64,000 nucleotides of DNA from Aquabacterium sp. (GCA_030654395.1 JAURXM010000031.1:62001-126000); one strand, 5' to 3'. Numbered from the stretch's first letter, positions 19,140 through 28,647 are shown. Numbers and translations are program-made. Notes: generated by a model from the letters alone, not told the origin.

Positions 19140-20210
19140 ATGAACAAACGGCGGCAGCGCGTTTGTTTGGCAGCAACGTTTCTGCTTAGCTGCTGGCATC
19201 AGTCCTATGCCTACGATATTGGTGTTTATTACTATCCTGGCTGGTCTGTGGGCAGCAAAGGATCCAACTACCCTCAGCCTTGGGTGCCGATAAAGGCGTA
19301 TCCAGAGCGTGAGCCGATGCTGGGTTGGTACAGCGATTCGGATGCGGTCGTGCTGCGTCAACAACTGACGTGGATGCATGACTACGGGCTGAAGTTTGTG
19401 GTTTTTGACTGGTACTGGAATGATGACCAGCCCTTTATGGATCATGCAATCAAGGTCTTTAAGCATGTGAAGACGCCGGGCCAGATGGGCTATGCCGTCA
19501 TGTGGGCCAATCACTTTCGGTTTATGGGGGGGCAATCAGGGTTCGAGGCCATGGCGCGTCATTTGGCTCGTTCCTATTTTGCAGATTCCGATTATCTAAA
19601 AATCAACGGCAAGCCGGTTCTTTTCATTTTTTCTTTAGAAGAATTGACGGAGACAGCCAACTTACTTCACAAGCAACCCGCTGATTTGGTGGCGATACTA
19701 GAGCGTGCGGCGGTGGCTGAGGGCTTACCTGGGGTGCATTTGGTCGCAGAAACGGCCGGCTTGGCGCATTGGGTCAGGGCTGTGGCACCTCAAGCAGGAT
19801 TTGCGATGTTGTCTGGCTATAACTACCATATTGGGTACTCAGGCGACGGCAGCACAGCGACACCTCCGGCCAAAAGTTACAAGGCGTTGCGTCAAGCCTA
19901 CCGTGTGAATTGGGACTGGATACTGCAAAACAGCGCTTTACCGTACATCGTGCCAATCACGGCAGGATGGGACAGTCGGCCATGGGGTGGGTTGGCGCCA
20001 GAGAATGAGCAGGCGATGCCCACTTCAGCCGAGTTCGAGGCCCACTTGCGAGAGGCCAAGGCGATGATGGACAAATACCCAGATAAGACCCGCAGCATGG
20101 GGGTTATTTGTTGTTGGAACGAGTTTGGTGAAGGCTCCTACATTGAGCCGACAAAAAAAGAGGGCTTTAGCCGCCTTGAAAAGGTTAAAAAAGTTTTTGC
20201 TGAACCATGA
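19140..20210 (+). CDS. WbsX/GH99-like glycan-processing protein, secreted
   Basis: A 356-residue protein with an N-terminal signal peptide (MNKRRQRVCLAATFLLSCWHQSYA). The mature part has the GH99/WbsX-like TIM-barrel pattern: IGVYYYPGW, MLGWYSDSDAVVLRQQLTWM, LKFVVFDWYWND, FMDHAIKVF, YAVMWANHF, and near the end CCWNEFGEGSYIEPT. WbsX-type proteins are often annotated as glycosyltransferases, but the fold is that of endo-acting glycoside hydrolases. With a signal peptide it more likely trims or releases the polysaccharide outside the cytoplasm (inference). It is co-transcribed with xrtB and epsI (stop and start overlap TGAATG). Confidence 0.8.
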   Translation: MNKRRQRVCLAATFLLSCWHQSYAYDIGVYYYPGWSVGSKGSNYPQPWVPIKAYPEREPMLGWYSDSDAVVLRQQLTWMHDYGLKFVVFDWYWNDDQPFMDHAIKVFKHVKTPGQMGYAVMWANHFRFMGGQSGFEAMARHLARSYFADSDYLKINGKPVLFIFSLEELTETANLLHKQPADLVAILERAAVAEGLPGVHLVAETAGLAHWVRAVAPQAGFAMLSGYNYHIGYSGDGSTATPPAKSYKALRQAYRVNWDWILQNSALPYIVPITAGWDSRPWGGLAPENEQAMPTSAEFEAHLREAKAMMDKYPDKTRSMGVICCWNEFGEGSYIEPTKKEGFSRLEKVKKVFAEP

Positions 20211-20284
20211 AGAACCGCGTCTCCGTATTGGCGTGTGAGCGGCGCTGCCTCGTTGCCTGTCGCCTCTGACTCATACTCCCTTCT

Positions 20285-21778
20285 ATGTCTATTAAAAAAA
20301 CCGCGCATAACGCATTTTGGAATATTGGGGGCCAGCTTCTGCCTATCGCTGCGGCGGTCGCGGCAGTGCCTTTGCTTATCCGGGCCATTGGCGTAGACCG
20401 TTTTGGGTTTCTCAGCCTAGCGTGGGCACTGATTGGTTACGCGGGATTGTTTGATTTGGGTATCAGTCGGGCCTTGACCCGTGTGGTGGCCGAGCGTCTG
20501 GCGCTGGGTGATCGCAACGGAGCCATCCACGTGGCCCGCGTGGGCGCCATGCTAATGGGCGCGTTCGGAATCATTGCGGGTATTTTGCTGGCCTTGGGTG
20601 CACCTTGGTTGGTTTTCAAGTGGCTGACCGTGCCTGCGGCATTACAGCAAGAATCGGTCAATGCGCTGCGCTTGTTGGCGATCTCCATCCCTGTTGTGCT
20701 GTTGATGGCGGCATACCGTGGTGTGCTGGACGCATGCCATGCCTTCAAGGAGGCCAATATCGTGCGCATGGTCATGGGCCTGCTGACTTATGTGGGCCCT
20801 TTGTTGGCGACGGTGTGGAGCCCCCGGTTGGAGTGGGTCGTTGGCGCTGTGGTGTTGATGCGCATGGCGTCCACGTGGTGGCATGCGGTGTTGTGCTGGA
20901 GGATTTTTGCCCCGCTACCTCTAGGCGGGGGCATTGATCGTCCTACAGTCAAAGAGTTGATGAGTTTGGGAGGTTGGATTTCGGTGTCCAACATCGTGAG
21001 CCCTTTGATGGCGCAGTTGGATCGGGTTATCTTGGGCGGCTTGGTGTCTGTCAAGTTGTTGGCGTTTTACGCCACCCCATTTGACATGATCACGCGTGCT
21101 TTGTTGTTGCCCTACGCTTTCATGGCGGTGTTGTTTCCTGTGATGGCCGGGTTCTCTAAGTCACCGGCCCAAGCGCAGGAAACCTACTCTGGTTCTATTC
21201 GCTTGTTGTTTGTATCGATGCTGCCCGTGTCGTTCTCGGCGATGGTGCTGGGCGGGCCATTGTTGAATCTGTGGCTGGGCCCTGAATTTGCTGAGCATGG
21301 CACCGTGGTGCTTCAGGTGCTGGCTTTGGGGGTGTTAGCCAACACACTGGCACAGGCCCCTGCGAATTTAATTCAAGGTACGGGCAACCCGAAGTGGATG
21401 GCGATCACCCATGTGCTGGAGTTGCCTCTGTTCCTCATGTGCCTTTATGGTCTGACACAGGCCTATGGCATCAATGGCACAGCTTGGAGTTGGACCTTGC
21501 GCATGATCGTAGATGCTGGTTTGTTGTTTGCCTTGGCGCAGTGGCGATTGTTGCCGGCCGGGCAGGGCATGCTGCGTTGGCTACTGGCGGGTAGCGGCAC
21601 AGCGGTTTTGTTGGTAATTGCTTGCATACCGCAATCGGGGGCCATGGCCATCGTGACGTGGCTGGTGGGTTTAATGGCTTGCGCCTTGCTGGCGTGGTTT
21701 GTGGTGTTGACCGGCAGTGATAAGCGCCATTTGTTTGATTTACTGAATGCCCGCAAAGACTCGAGGGCTGTCGTATGA
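20285..21778 (+). CDS. Polysaccharide flippase (Wzx/MATE-like)
   Basis: A 497-residue integral membrane protein with about 12-14 hydrophobic helices and the N-terminal pattern KKTAHNAFWNIGGQLLPIAAAVAAVPLLIR, typical of oligosaccharide flippases of the polysaccharide biosynthesis family. GWISVSNIVSPLMAQLDRVILG is the matching mid-protein motif. It would flip lipid-linked repeat units to the periplasm for the polymerase encoded at 24070-25347. It overlaps the following glycosyltransferase by four bases. Confidence 0.88.
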   Translation: MSIKKTAHNAFWNIGGQLLPIAAAVAAVPLLIRAIGVDRFGFLSLAWALIGYAGLFDLGISRALTRVVAERLALGDRNGAIHVARVGAMLMGAFGIIAGILLALGAPWLVFKWLTVPAALQQESVNALRLLAISIPVVLLMAAYRGVLDACHAFKEANIVRMVMGLLTYVGPLLATVWSPRLEWVVGAVVLMRMASTWWHAVLCWRIFAPLPLGGGIDRPTVKELMSLGGWISVSNIVSPLMAQLDRVILGGLVSVKLLAFYATPFDMITRALLLPYAFMAVLFPVMAGFSKSPAQAQETYSGSIRLLFVSMLPVSFSAMVLGGPLLNLWLGPEFAEHGTVVLQVLALGVLANTLAQAPANLIQGTGNPKWMAITHVLELPLFLMCLYGLTQAYGINGTAWSWTLRMIVDAGLLFALAQWRLLPAGQGMLRWLLAGSGTAVLLVIACIPQSGAMAIVTWLVGLMACALLAWFVVLTGSDKRHLFDLLNARKDSRAVV

Positions 21779-22845
21779 GCCAGCAAGCTTCAGGTCAGTG
21801 GCCTTCTGTAGCTGTGGTGTTAGTCAACTGGAATGGCTGGCGGGATTGCATCGAGTGCCTCGATTCAGCTTTCGCGCAGGACTACCTTGGGCGTGTGCAT
21901 TTCATTCTGGTTGACAACGACTCGGCCGATGACTCGGTGGGGCACTTACAGACGTGGTGTGATGCCCCTCAGTTTGACTCAAGCTGGCGGGCATTTGATG
22001 GCGTGATGCACCGGACCGCAGACCCATCCGGTGTTGGCAGCCAACCCATCGCGGTGCGCTTGCTGGATGGCCCTGCCCCCGTGGCTGATTTGGGTGCAGA
22101 TGGCAGCATGCTCACCGTGGTGCGCTCAGGTGGTAACTTGGGTTTTGCTGGCGGCAACAATGTGGGCCTGTCTGTGGCCTCTGCCAGTGGCTTTGATTTC
22201 TATTGGTTGCTGAACACGGACACCGTGGTTGATCGCCATGCCTTAAGGCATTTGGTTGCGCGCGCCCAGCAATCTGATTCAGTGGGCATGGTCGGCTCGA
22301 CCTTGCGCTACTACTACAACCCAGGTTTGGTGCAAGCCATGGGGGGCGGGCGTTTGCATTTGCGTAACATGCTGGTGACTTTGATGGGTGCTGATGAGGT
22401 CATCGGCAAGGTGCCTGCTGACCCTTGCGCCTTAGAGAGAGAGTCTGATTACGTGATGGGCGCCTCGATGCTGGTGACGAGCCGCTTTGTGCGTGATATC
22501 GGCCCCATGCAAGAAGACTACTTTTTGTACTATGAGGAGCTGGACTGGGCCATGCGCGCAAAGGGGCGTTTTGAGCTGGCTTATGCGCCTCAGAGTCATG
22601 TTTTTCACAAGGTCGGCGGTAGCAGTTCGCAAGTGGTGTCCGAGTTCGCAATGAACCTCATGTACCGCAACAAAATCACCTTTGTCAGCCGCTTTCTGCC
22701 TGAGTATTTGCCGCGTACGGTGTGGTTCTTGTTGGTGGAGATGCTGCGCCATGTATACCGACGCCGCTGGATGCCGGCTAAGCTGATTGCGCGCACCTTG
22801 ATGGATGTGCGTAGCTTAGCAAAACGAGGCCGGTTGAAAGCTTGA
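21775..22845 (+). CDS. Glycosyltransferase family 2
   Basis: A 356-residue cytoplasmic GT-A enzyme. The N-terminus VAVVLVNWNGWRDCIECLDS is the GT2 nucleotide-sugar binding start, VRSGGNLGFAGGNNVGL and YWLLNTDTVV (DxD-like) follow, and YYEELDWAMRAKGR carries the acceptor-side ED-type motif. It resembles rhamnosyltransferase-like enzymes (WbbL family), but donor and acceptor cannot be read. It contains an insertion at about residues 60-100 between the first two motifs. It is the last gene of the plus-strand half of the locus and faces the minus-strand half 11 bases away. Confidence 0.87.
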   Translation: MSQQASGQWPSVAVVLVNWNGWRDCIECLDSAFAQDYLGRVHFILVDNDSADDSVGHLQTWCDAPQFDSSWRAFDGVMHRTADPSGVGSQPIAVRLLDGPAPVADLGADGSMLTVVRSGGNLGFAGGNNVGLSVASASGFDFYWLLNTDTVVDRHALRHLVARAQQSDSVGMVGSTLRYYYNPGLVQAMGGGRLHLRNMLVTLMGADEVIGKVPADPCALERESDYVMGASMLVTSRFVRDIGPMQEDYFLYYEELDWAMRAKGRFELAYAPQSHVFHKVGGSSSQVVSEFAMNLMYRNKITFVSRFLPEYLPRTVWFLLVEMLRHVYRRRWMPAKLIARTLMDVRSLAKRGRLKA

Positions 22846-22856
22846 TTCAGTTTGGC

Positions 22857-24077
22857 TCAGGTGGGCAACAACTTGAGCAACGCCGCCTCGGCGCGGTTCA
22901 GCCAAGCTTGTTCGTCGAACTGTTGAGCGAATACAGCTCGGGCGCCTGTCTCGAGACCCTGGCGCAGTACGGGGTTTGTCATCAGGCGCACGATGCCGTC
23001 TGCGAAAGCCTCAGGGGTGGAGGCCACGATCACATCTTGGTCTGGGATGAGGTTCATGCCTTCAACGGCCAGGGGCGTGGCCACGATGGCTTTGCCGTGC
23101 CCCATGGCCTCCGCCACTTTGATCTTGAGTCCACCGCCGGAGAGCAGTGGGGCAACGATGATGCGACAGCCTTGGTAGAAGTCGGTTAAGTCGTCCACAT
23201 AGCCCATGAAATGCACGTTGCTGGGGGCCGCGTTAACCAAGTGAGCTGGGGGCGATCGACCTGCAATGACGAAACGTGCGTCGGGCAACCGTGCCCCGAT
23301 CAAGGGGATGACTTGCGTGATCAAGTGCGACAGCGCCTCGACATTGGGCTTGTGACCGAACGAGGCGATGAACCCGATGTCTTGGCTAGGGGCTGATGCC
23401 GCTTGTGCAGGTTGATGCACAGGGGGCTTCATAGGCAAGCCGATGGTGCGGGCTGGCAGTGCCGGGCTGAACGCTTTGAGCCCCCAGCTGTCTTGGTCGC
23501 TCAATGTCCAGACTTCACTGGCTTGAGCATAGAGGGCTTTTTCGTGGTGCACCCAATTCAACCATTGGCGGTAGGCGTACACGCGAAACGCCCAGTTTTT
23601 ACGGATGTTGGCGCGCCGAAACCATGACACGGAGAACGCGTCTTGGACATCCATGATGCGCAAAGGCGTGTGGCAATGGGGCAGGAACTGCGCCATCTGG
23701 GGGAACTGCGTCATCACCCAGTCAGGTCTGAATTGCGACTCAGCTTGTGCGATAGCTTGAACCATGCTTGCTTGGTCAAAGTAAGCGGCGTGTTCCGGCG
23801 TGCGGGTGAATAGTCCGGTGAGTTTGGCCTTCAGCACGCGGCTCTTGGGTACGGAGAACGGCACCGTGATCACCATGCTGGCTAAGGCCTGCATGTTTTT
23901 GATGCTGGCTTTGTCTGTATCGTTGGTCGAGCTGAAAACAACGACGCCAATATCAAAGCGTGAGGCCAGTAATCGCAGTGCGTTGTAGCAGGCAGTGGCA
24001 CCGCCTTGGCCCGATTGCGCGCCGTAAGGGAACGGAGCGATCAAAAGCAGTTTGCGTCGTGAGGATGTCTCAAGCAT
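22857..24077 (-). CDS. Glycosyltransferase family 4-like protein
   Basis: A 406-residue GT-B glycosyltransferase. The N-terminal domain begins RKLLLIAPFPYGAQSGQGGATACYNAL; the C-terminal donor-binding domain has IGFIASFGHKPNVEALSHLI, PDARFVIAGRSPP and PLLSGGGLKIKVAEAMGHGK, which contains the EAM motif of this fold, followed by AIVATPLAVEGM. It resembles sugar transferases of exosortase-linked loci (TIGR03087 type). It overlaps the polymerase gene by eight bases and is the last gene of the minus-strand half. Confidence 0.86.
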   Translation of the reverse strand: MLETSSRRKLLLIAPFPYGAQSGQGGATACYNALRLLASRFDIGVVVFSSTNDTDKASIKNMQALASMVITVPFSVPKSRVLKAKLTGLFTRTPEHAAYFDQASMVQAIAQAESQFRPDWVMTQFPQMAQFLPHCHTPLRIMDVQDAFSVSWFRRANIRKNWAFRVYAYRQWLNWVHHEKALYAQASEVWTLSDQDSWGLKAFSPALPARTIGLPMKPPVHQPAQAASAPSQDIGFIASFGHKPNVEALSHLITQVIPLIGARLPDARFVIAGRSPPAHLVNAAPSNVHFMGYVDDLTDFYQGCRIIVAPLLSGGGLKIKVAEAMGHGKAIVATPLAVEGMNLIPDQDVIVASTPEAFADGIVRLMTNPVLRQGLETGARAVFAQQFDEQAWLNRAEAALLKLLPT

Positions 24078-25347
24078 ATTGGGAACGGCCAGTTAGGGGC
24101 ACGCTGACGTCGGTTTTAGCGCCGAGCCCGACCAGAACGTATATGAATAAGAAGTAAATCTGAGAGTCTGCCTCAAAGATATAAGGCAGAAACTGTGTGC
24201 ACACGATGAAGCCAAATAGCACAGCCCATTGTGCCCGTGTGATGTAAAACTCAGCCAAGATCAAAGCCCAGCCGGCCATGAATGCCATGGTCAATGGCAA
24301 CCCCATGTCATACAGCAGTGCCAATGGGCTGCTTTCAGCATTGTGTATTTTGTTGGTGAAGGACAGGGCCTTGGGTCCCACCGTGCCTTTTGGAAACCCA
24401 TGTAAATAGTATTTGTCGAGTTGATCCCACGCGTCTTGGAAGCTGACAAAGTGGCCTTGTAAGGACGGGTCGGCGCCACTGAGGTTGAGCTCTAGCCACA
24501 ATTTAATCTGGTCAAACGCGGTGGCGTCTGTCAGGGCCAGAATGCCCAGAGCTACGCTAGAGAGCACCACCGTGACCATGATGAACACGGCGATGCCTTT
24601 GATGGCTTCGCGCTTGCTGCGGCTGACGTATAGCAGCAGGGTGCCAGCCATGACCATCAGCCAACTGCTCCTTGAGAAGGTCAGAATCAGGCCAATCACG
24701 CTCAGTCCCAACAAGGTCACGATCCATTTATTTTGCGTTTGTTGACCTGAGTCGAGTAATGACAGTATCAGTAAGATGTTGAGCCCCAAGATCAGTCCGA
24801 GTGAGTTGGGGCCGGTCGCGGGCAAGCCCATGCGCAACCAAGTGCCGCCAGAGATGTACCACGCTGATTGAATCTCGCCAGTACTGATCAATGTGGCGCC
24901 AAGCGTTGGGTAGATCAGGGTCACAATATACAAGCCGAGGGCTGACACCACGATGATCAGGCTCATTCCCAGCGCGAATTGGATAGTCTTGCGGATTTCG
25001 GGAATGGTTTGTTGACGCAGTGCGCCATGAAGTGCCACGGCAAAAAAAAGCGGCAGGATATAGGTCCGGGCGAAGTAGAGCCCCGCTATGGCATTGTCTT
25101 CAACAAAGGCGATAAGCAGGTAGATGAATAACGAGAGCACCACCAAGCCGGTGCCCACGAGTAAGCGTTGGGACTTGACGACGTTGCCCGCGATCAGACC
25201 AACGAAGGCGATCACGATGAGGGTGAGATCTCGAACCGTGGGGACCACGTTCGATACACCAGCGAGCGTGGCCAGAGTTTTGAGAAACTGACCTAGCACA
25301 GCCAGCAGAACCACCATGAACACAAGGGTGCGCAGGAGGATGGTCAT
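24070..25347 (-). CDS. O-antigen ligase/polymerase (Wzy-like) membrane protein
   Basis: A 425-residue protein with about 11-12 membrane segments and one larger periplasmic loop (about residues 275-345), as in the Wzy/WaaL family. The stretch TFSRSSWLMVMAGTLLLYVS is the recognisable family motif. It would polymerise the repeat units delivered by the flippase. It overlaps both neighbouring glycosyltransferase genes by a few bases, so all are translated from one transcript reading leftward from epsF. Confidence 0.82.
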   Translation of the reverse strand: MTILLRTLVFMVVLLAVLGQFLKTLATLAGVSNVVPTVRDLTLIVIAFVGLIAGNVVKSQRLLVGTGLVVLSLFIYLLIAFVEDNAIAGLYFARTYILPLFFAVALHGALRQQTIPEIRKTIQFALGMSLIIVVSALGLYIVTLIYPTLGATLISTGEIQSAWYISGGTWLRMGLPATGPNSLGLILGLNILLILSLLDSGQQTQNKWIVTLLGLSVIGLILTFSRSSWLMVMAGTLLLYVSRSKREAIKGIAVFIMVTVVLSSVALGILALTDATAFDQIKLWLELNLSGADPSLQGHFVSFQDAWDQLDKYYLHGFPKGTVGPKALSFTNKIHNAESSPLALLYDMGLPLTMAFMAGWALILAEFYITRAQWAVLFGFIVCTQFLPYIFEADSQIYFLFIYVLVGLGAKTDVSVPLTGRSQYA

Positions 25348-26318
25348 GGCAGATTGGGTGTCTTGCCTGTCATGGCTGCACTGAGCATGCTGTGGCAGGC
25401 TTTGCCAAAGCCACTGGCCTTGAGCTGTTTGCCCGCCCGGTGTTGTGAGCTGCTGGTAAGGGCTTGCAGTTTGAATACGAGGGCCCGCAAGCCAAAAACC
25501 AAACCTAAACCAACGCAGGTCATCCTCGTTTGGGCTGGTCCGAAGTGTTTTTGGAGGTAGATGACGTATGAACGCGTGCTACGCAGCAAGGCGGCAGGGC
25601 CAATCCAAGCTTTGCCCGCTCCTTCAAAGTGGGTGACCAGCGATTCGGCCACATAGGCGACACGCAGACCTCGGAGTCGAGCGCGGCGGCAATAGTCAAC
25701 GTCTTCGCAGTACATGAAGAAACGTTCATCGAAGCCACCTAGCTGTTGCCATAGGATGCGCGGCGTCGCTAGGACAGCACCTGAGACCCATGGCACGTTG
25801 TCGTGTGAACGCAGGTAGAGGCTGGCATCGGTTTCGAGTCGACGGAACACTGACGGCATGGCGTGACGCTTTTCTAGGCCGAGCCACGACAGAATCAGCC
25901 GCCAAGGGCTGTGCTCTAAACCGAATGAGAACTGTGTGCGGCCATCACCATAGCGGAGTTGGCATCCCGCCACGCCAACACCTTGTTCTCGTGCTTTGTC
26001 GATCAGGGGGGCGAGCGAGCTTTCTAGGCGTGTGTCGTTGTTGAGTAGCAGCAAGATTTCACCCGATGCCGCACCCGCACCCACGTTGTTGCCACCTGTG
26101 AATCCCGTGTTGGTCGTCAGCTCGATGTATTGGATGTCGGTGCGTTGGCGTAGCAGCGCTTGGCTGCCATCTGCTGATGCGTTGTCCACCACGATCACCT
26201 CATGGGTGTGAGGCAGGAATGCATTGTGTAACGCATCCAAACATGGCTGCAAGAAGGCCAGCCCGTTGTAATTGACGATGATGACGGAAACGGTGGGTGG
26301 ACTTGTAAGGGGGCGCAT
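25344..26318 (-). CDS. Glycosyltransferase family 2
   Basis: A 324-residue GT2 enzyme from the ATG at 26318 (MRPLTSPPTVSVIIVNYNG). The frame is open further upstream, but that part runs through epsG. The start overlaps the epsG stop codon (TGATG). Motifs are VSVIIVNYNGLAFLQPCLDAL, VDNASADGSQALL, NTGFTGGNNVGAG, LLNNDTRLES (DxD-like) and FFMYCEDVDYCRRARLRG. It is rhamnosyltransferase-like; the sugar is unknown. It is the second GT2 enzyme in this locus. Confidence 0.88.
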   Translation of the reverse strand: MRPLTSPPTVSVIIVNYNGLAFLQPCLDALHNAFLPHTHEVIVVDNASADGSQALLRQRTDIQYIELTTNTGFTGGNNVGAGAASGEILLLLNNDTRLESSLAPLIDKAREQGVGVAGCQLRYGDGRTQFSFGLEHSPWRLILSWLGLEKRHAMPSVFRRLETDASLYLRSHDNVPWVSGAVLATPRILWQQLGGFDERFFMYCEDVDYCRRARLRGLRVAYVAESLVTHFEGAGKAWIGPAALLRSTRSYVIYLQKHFGPAQTRMTCVGLGLVFGLRALVFKLQALTSSSQHRAGKQLKASGFGKACHSMLSAAMTGKTPNLP

Positions 26319-27187
26319 CAGAACTCGTTGATCACGCTGCCGACCAGCTGGGTCGCGCTCATGTTGGTTGTTTCGACGATGGCTTGCATGGCTTCGACTC
26401 GGCTGTGATTTTGCCGAGCGATCATGACGGCGGCGCCGCATCGTGCGGCGATCACCGCACCATCTGTGCCAAGTGATGCCGCGGGGGTGTCCACGATGAC
26501 ATGGTCAAACTGTGCGAGAAGGTCACGGATAAGCAAACCAAAAGCCGCACCCTCTATCAGCTCAAGCGGGTTCGGTGGCGTGATGCCCACCGGTAGGATG
26601 AACAGGCTGGGTAGCTCACTGACAGGCTGTATCACGTCGGATGCGAGTCGACCCGATAGGATCGTCGATAGGCCGATGCTGTTTCGTTGTAAGCCGAAGA
26701 TGTTGTGCTGACGTGGGTTGCGCATGTCAGCATCGATCAGCAAGGTGCGGCCTGACAGTTGCGAGAAGGCGGTTGCCATGTTGGCAGCAAAGTAGGTCTT
26801 GCCGTCGCCGTTGTTCGGGCTGAGTACGGCCAAGGCTTTGCGTGGCTCTGTCGGGTCGTTGTGCATGCGCATGATCAGATGACTGCGCATGGCCCGAAAA
26901 CCTTCTGCACGGCTGCTGAATGGCTGATTGGCCACCACCAACTCGGGGTTGAGCTTGTTGTTGCTTTTTGAGGCGTAGGGGTAGTGAAACTGTTGGGCCA
27001 GTGCCCACAGCACATCGTTATTGTTGACCAGCCGCAGGCCTACAGCGGCCTCACCAAAGCGAACGCCTTTTTCGCGTTGATAGACCAAAATGTGCTCTAC
27101 CTGCTCTGGCGAGAGACCGTTGGCTTGGCTGATGATCTCGCCGATGGCCCTGTTGGGCTCACGCTTGCGGGTGGTTGACTGGGTCAT
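26318..27187 (-). CDS. epsG: Chain-length-determinant tyrosine kinase EpsG
   Basis: A 289-residue bacterial tyrosine kinase of the exosortase-locus EpsG type, cytoplasmic partner of the Wzz-like EpsF. Residues 10-72 form a GspE/MshE N-terminal-like helical domain (LSPEQVEHILVYQREKGVRFGEAAV). The ATPase core has Walker A SPNNGDGKT (123-131) and Walker A' LLIDADMR (149-156), with Walker B around VIVDTPAAS. The usual C-terminal tyrosine cluster is absent: the protein ends ATQLVGSVINEF. It overlaps epsF by four bases. Confidence 0.88.
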   Translation of the reverse strand: MTQSTTRKREPNRAIGEIISQANGLSPEQVEHILVYQREKGVRFGEAAVGLRLVNNNDVLWALAQQFHYPYASKSNNKLNPELVVANQPFSSRAEGFRAMRSHLIMRMHNDPTEPRKALAVLSPNNGDGKTYFAANMATAFSQLSGRTLLIDADMRNPRQHNIFGLQRNSIGLSTILSGRLASDVIQPVSELPSLFILPVGITPPNPLELIEGAAFGLLIRDLLAQFDHVIVDTPAASLGTDGAVIAARCGAAVMIARQNHSRVEAMQAIVETTNMSATQLVGSVINEF

Positions 27188-28647
27188 GATGACACTCCGC
27201 CTTGTGTCACAACGGCCAAGTCGCTGAATTCTCGGGACGAGCTTGGCGTGTGTTTCTTCATCCAGCGTAAAAGCGAGCGCGCAGCGCCAATGGGGACTTC
27301 GTCACTGGGGGCTTTCATGATGCCGATGATGGGCACGGCCAGCAGTTGTGTGATGTCTTGCTTGCCGCGCACGCGACGATCCCGCGACTCGGCCAGTAAA
27401 ACGGCCAGTAGCATCAGCATGGAGGCTGGGACGAAGGCGATCAGGGTGTTGAGCAAGACTTTGGGTGAGGACGGCTGAGGTGGTTCGGTGGCCGCACTCA
27501 AGAGGTAGATGTTGCTCTGAGCGCTGGCGCTTTCAAGGTTGGTTTGGTTTTGGCGAGACTGGATGGCTTCATAGATCCGCTGCGCTTGGTCGACTTCAGT
27601 AGAAAGAACAGACAGGGCAGAGCGTTCGCTCTTGAGTTTAAGCAGGAGGTTGCGCTGCTCTTCATACTCGGCTTCGGCTGATTGCAGTCGGGTGCGACTC
27701 ATGTCTGAGTTGATGTGCAGGCTGCTGCTGAGTCGGTCTATTTCGTTTTGTAGCCTTTGGGTGGTTTCTTTGATGCTGGCTTGGACTTCGAGCACGCTAG
27801 GGTGCTCGCTGCCGAGTTTTTCAGACAGCTCCTTTAGCTTGGTTTGTGCGCGAACCAAGTCGGCTTTGAGGCTCGATACCAAGGGGTTGCTGATGATGTC
27901 CTGCATTTGGTCTGCGCGCTTGCTGGATTGGCTGGTGCGGCTCTCAGCATCGGCAAGAGCGGCGCGGCTGCGAACGACTTGCCCAGCCAATTCGGTGAGC
28001 TTGGTGGTTTCGGCGTCTAGGCGTTCATCGGTGGTAATGATGCGGTTTTCGCGTTGGGCTTCGGCTAGACGGGCTTGGGCTTTTTCGAGTTTTTTGCGGG
28101 CTAGGAGCGCACGCTCTTCAAAAAACTCTGCGTACCCACGGGCTGGGTCGACCCGCATTTGCACGACGGTGTCGATGTAGGCCTTGGCATAGCTGTTGGC
28201 CATGGCCGCAGCAAAGGGGGCGCTGACTGATTTGTAGCTGATCTCTAGGACGTTAGAGTCTCGGGAAGGTTTGACGATTAAGTTTCGTCCAATGAGCTCT
28301 GCCAGCCACACACGGTAGTCACCTCTGCCATCGGTATCGCGCATCCATTTTTGACGGCTATCGGCGCTGTCTGCCAGTTTGAGTTGCCGCACGACACGCT
28401 GCGCAACGTGGGTGCTGCTGACAATATCGGCTTGGGTAGACAAGAAGCCTGTTTGTTGCATGGACATCATCTGCGACATCCCGGTGAGGGCATCGGGCTT
28501 GAGATCTGCTACCAAGGTGGCCGTTGCTTTGTAATTTTCGGGCAGCAGCAGGCTGATACTTAGCGTTAGCATGATTACCCCTCCGAAAATGGACAGGGCC
28601 AAGCGCCAACGCGCGCGCATGATTTTCAAGAATTGACTAAATGTCAT
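27184..28647 (-). CDS. epsF: Chain-length-determinant protein EpsF (Wzz family)
   Basis: A 487-residue Wzz/GNVR co-polymerase that sets polymer length. It has a membrane segment near the N-terminus (about 13-33, LALSIFGGVIMLTLSISLLL), a large periplasmic region with long coiled coils (about 165-385, rich in Glu, Arg, Lys, Gln and Ala) and a second membrane segment (about 415-435), followed by a short cytoplasmic tail ending DLAVVTQGGVSS. This tail contacts the EpsG kinase. It is the first gene of the minus-strand half, so the promoter should be in 28648-28922. Confidence 0.9.
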   Translation of the reverse strand: MTFSQFLKIMRARWRLALSIFGGVIMLTLSISLLLPENYKATATLVADLKPDALTGMSQMMSMQQTGFLSTQADIVSSTHVAQRVVRQLKLADSADSRQKWMRDTDGRGDYRVWLAELIGRNLIVKPSRDSNVLEISYKSVSAPFAAAMANSYAKAYIDTVVQMRVDPARGYAEFFEERALLARKKLEKAQARLAEAQRENRIITTDERLDAETTKLTELAGQVVRSRAALADAESRTSQSSKRADQMQDIISNPLVSSLKADLVRAQTKLKELSEKLGSEHPSVLEVQASIKETTQRLQNEIDRLSSSLHINSDMSRTRLQSAEAEYEEQRNLLLKLKSERSALSVLSTEVDQAQRIYEAIQSRQNQTNLESASAQSNIYLLSAATEPPQPSSPKVLLNTLIAFVPASMLMLLAVLLAESRDRRVRGKQDITQLLAVPIIGIMKAPSDEVPIGAARSLLRWMKKHTPSSSREFSDLAVVTQGGVSS

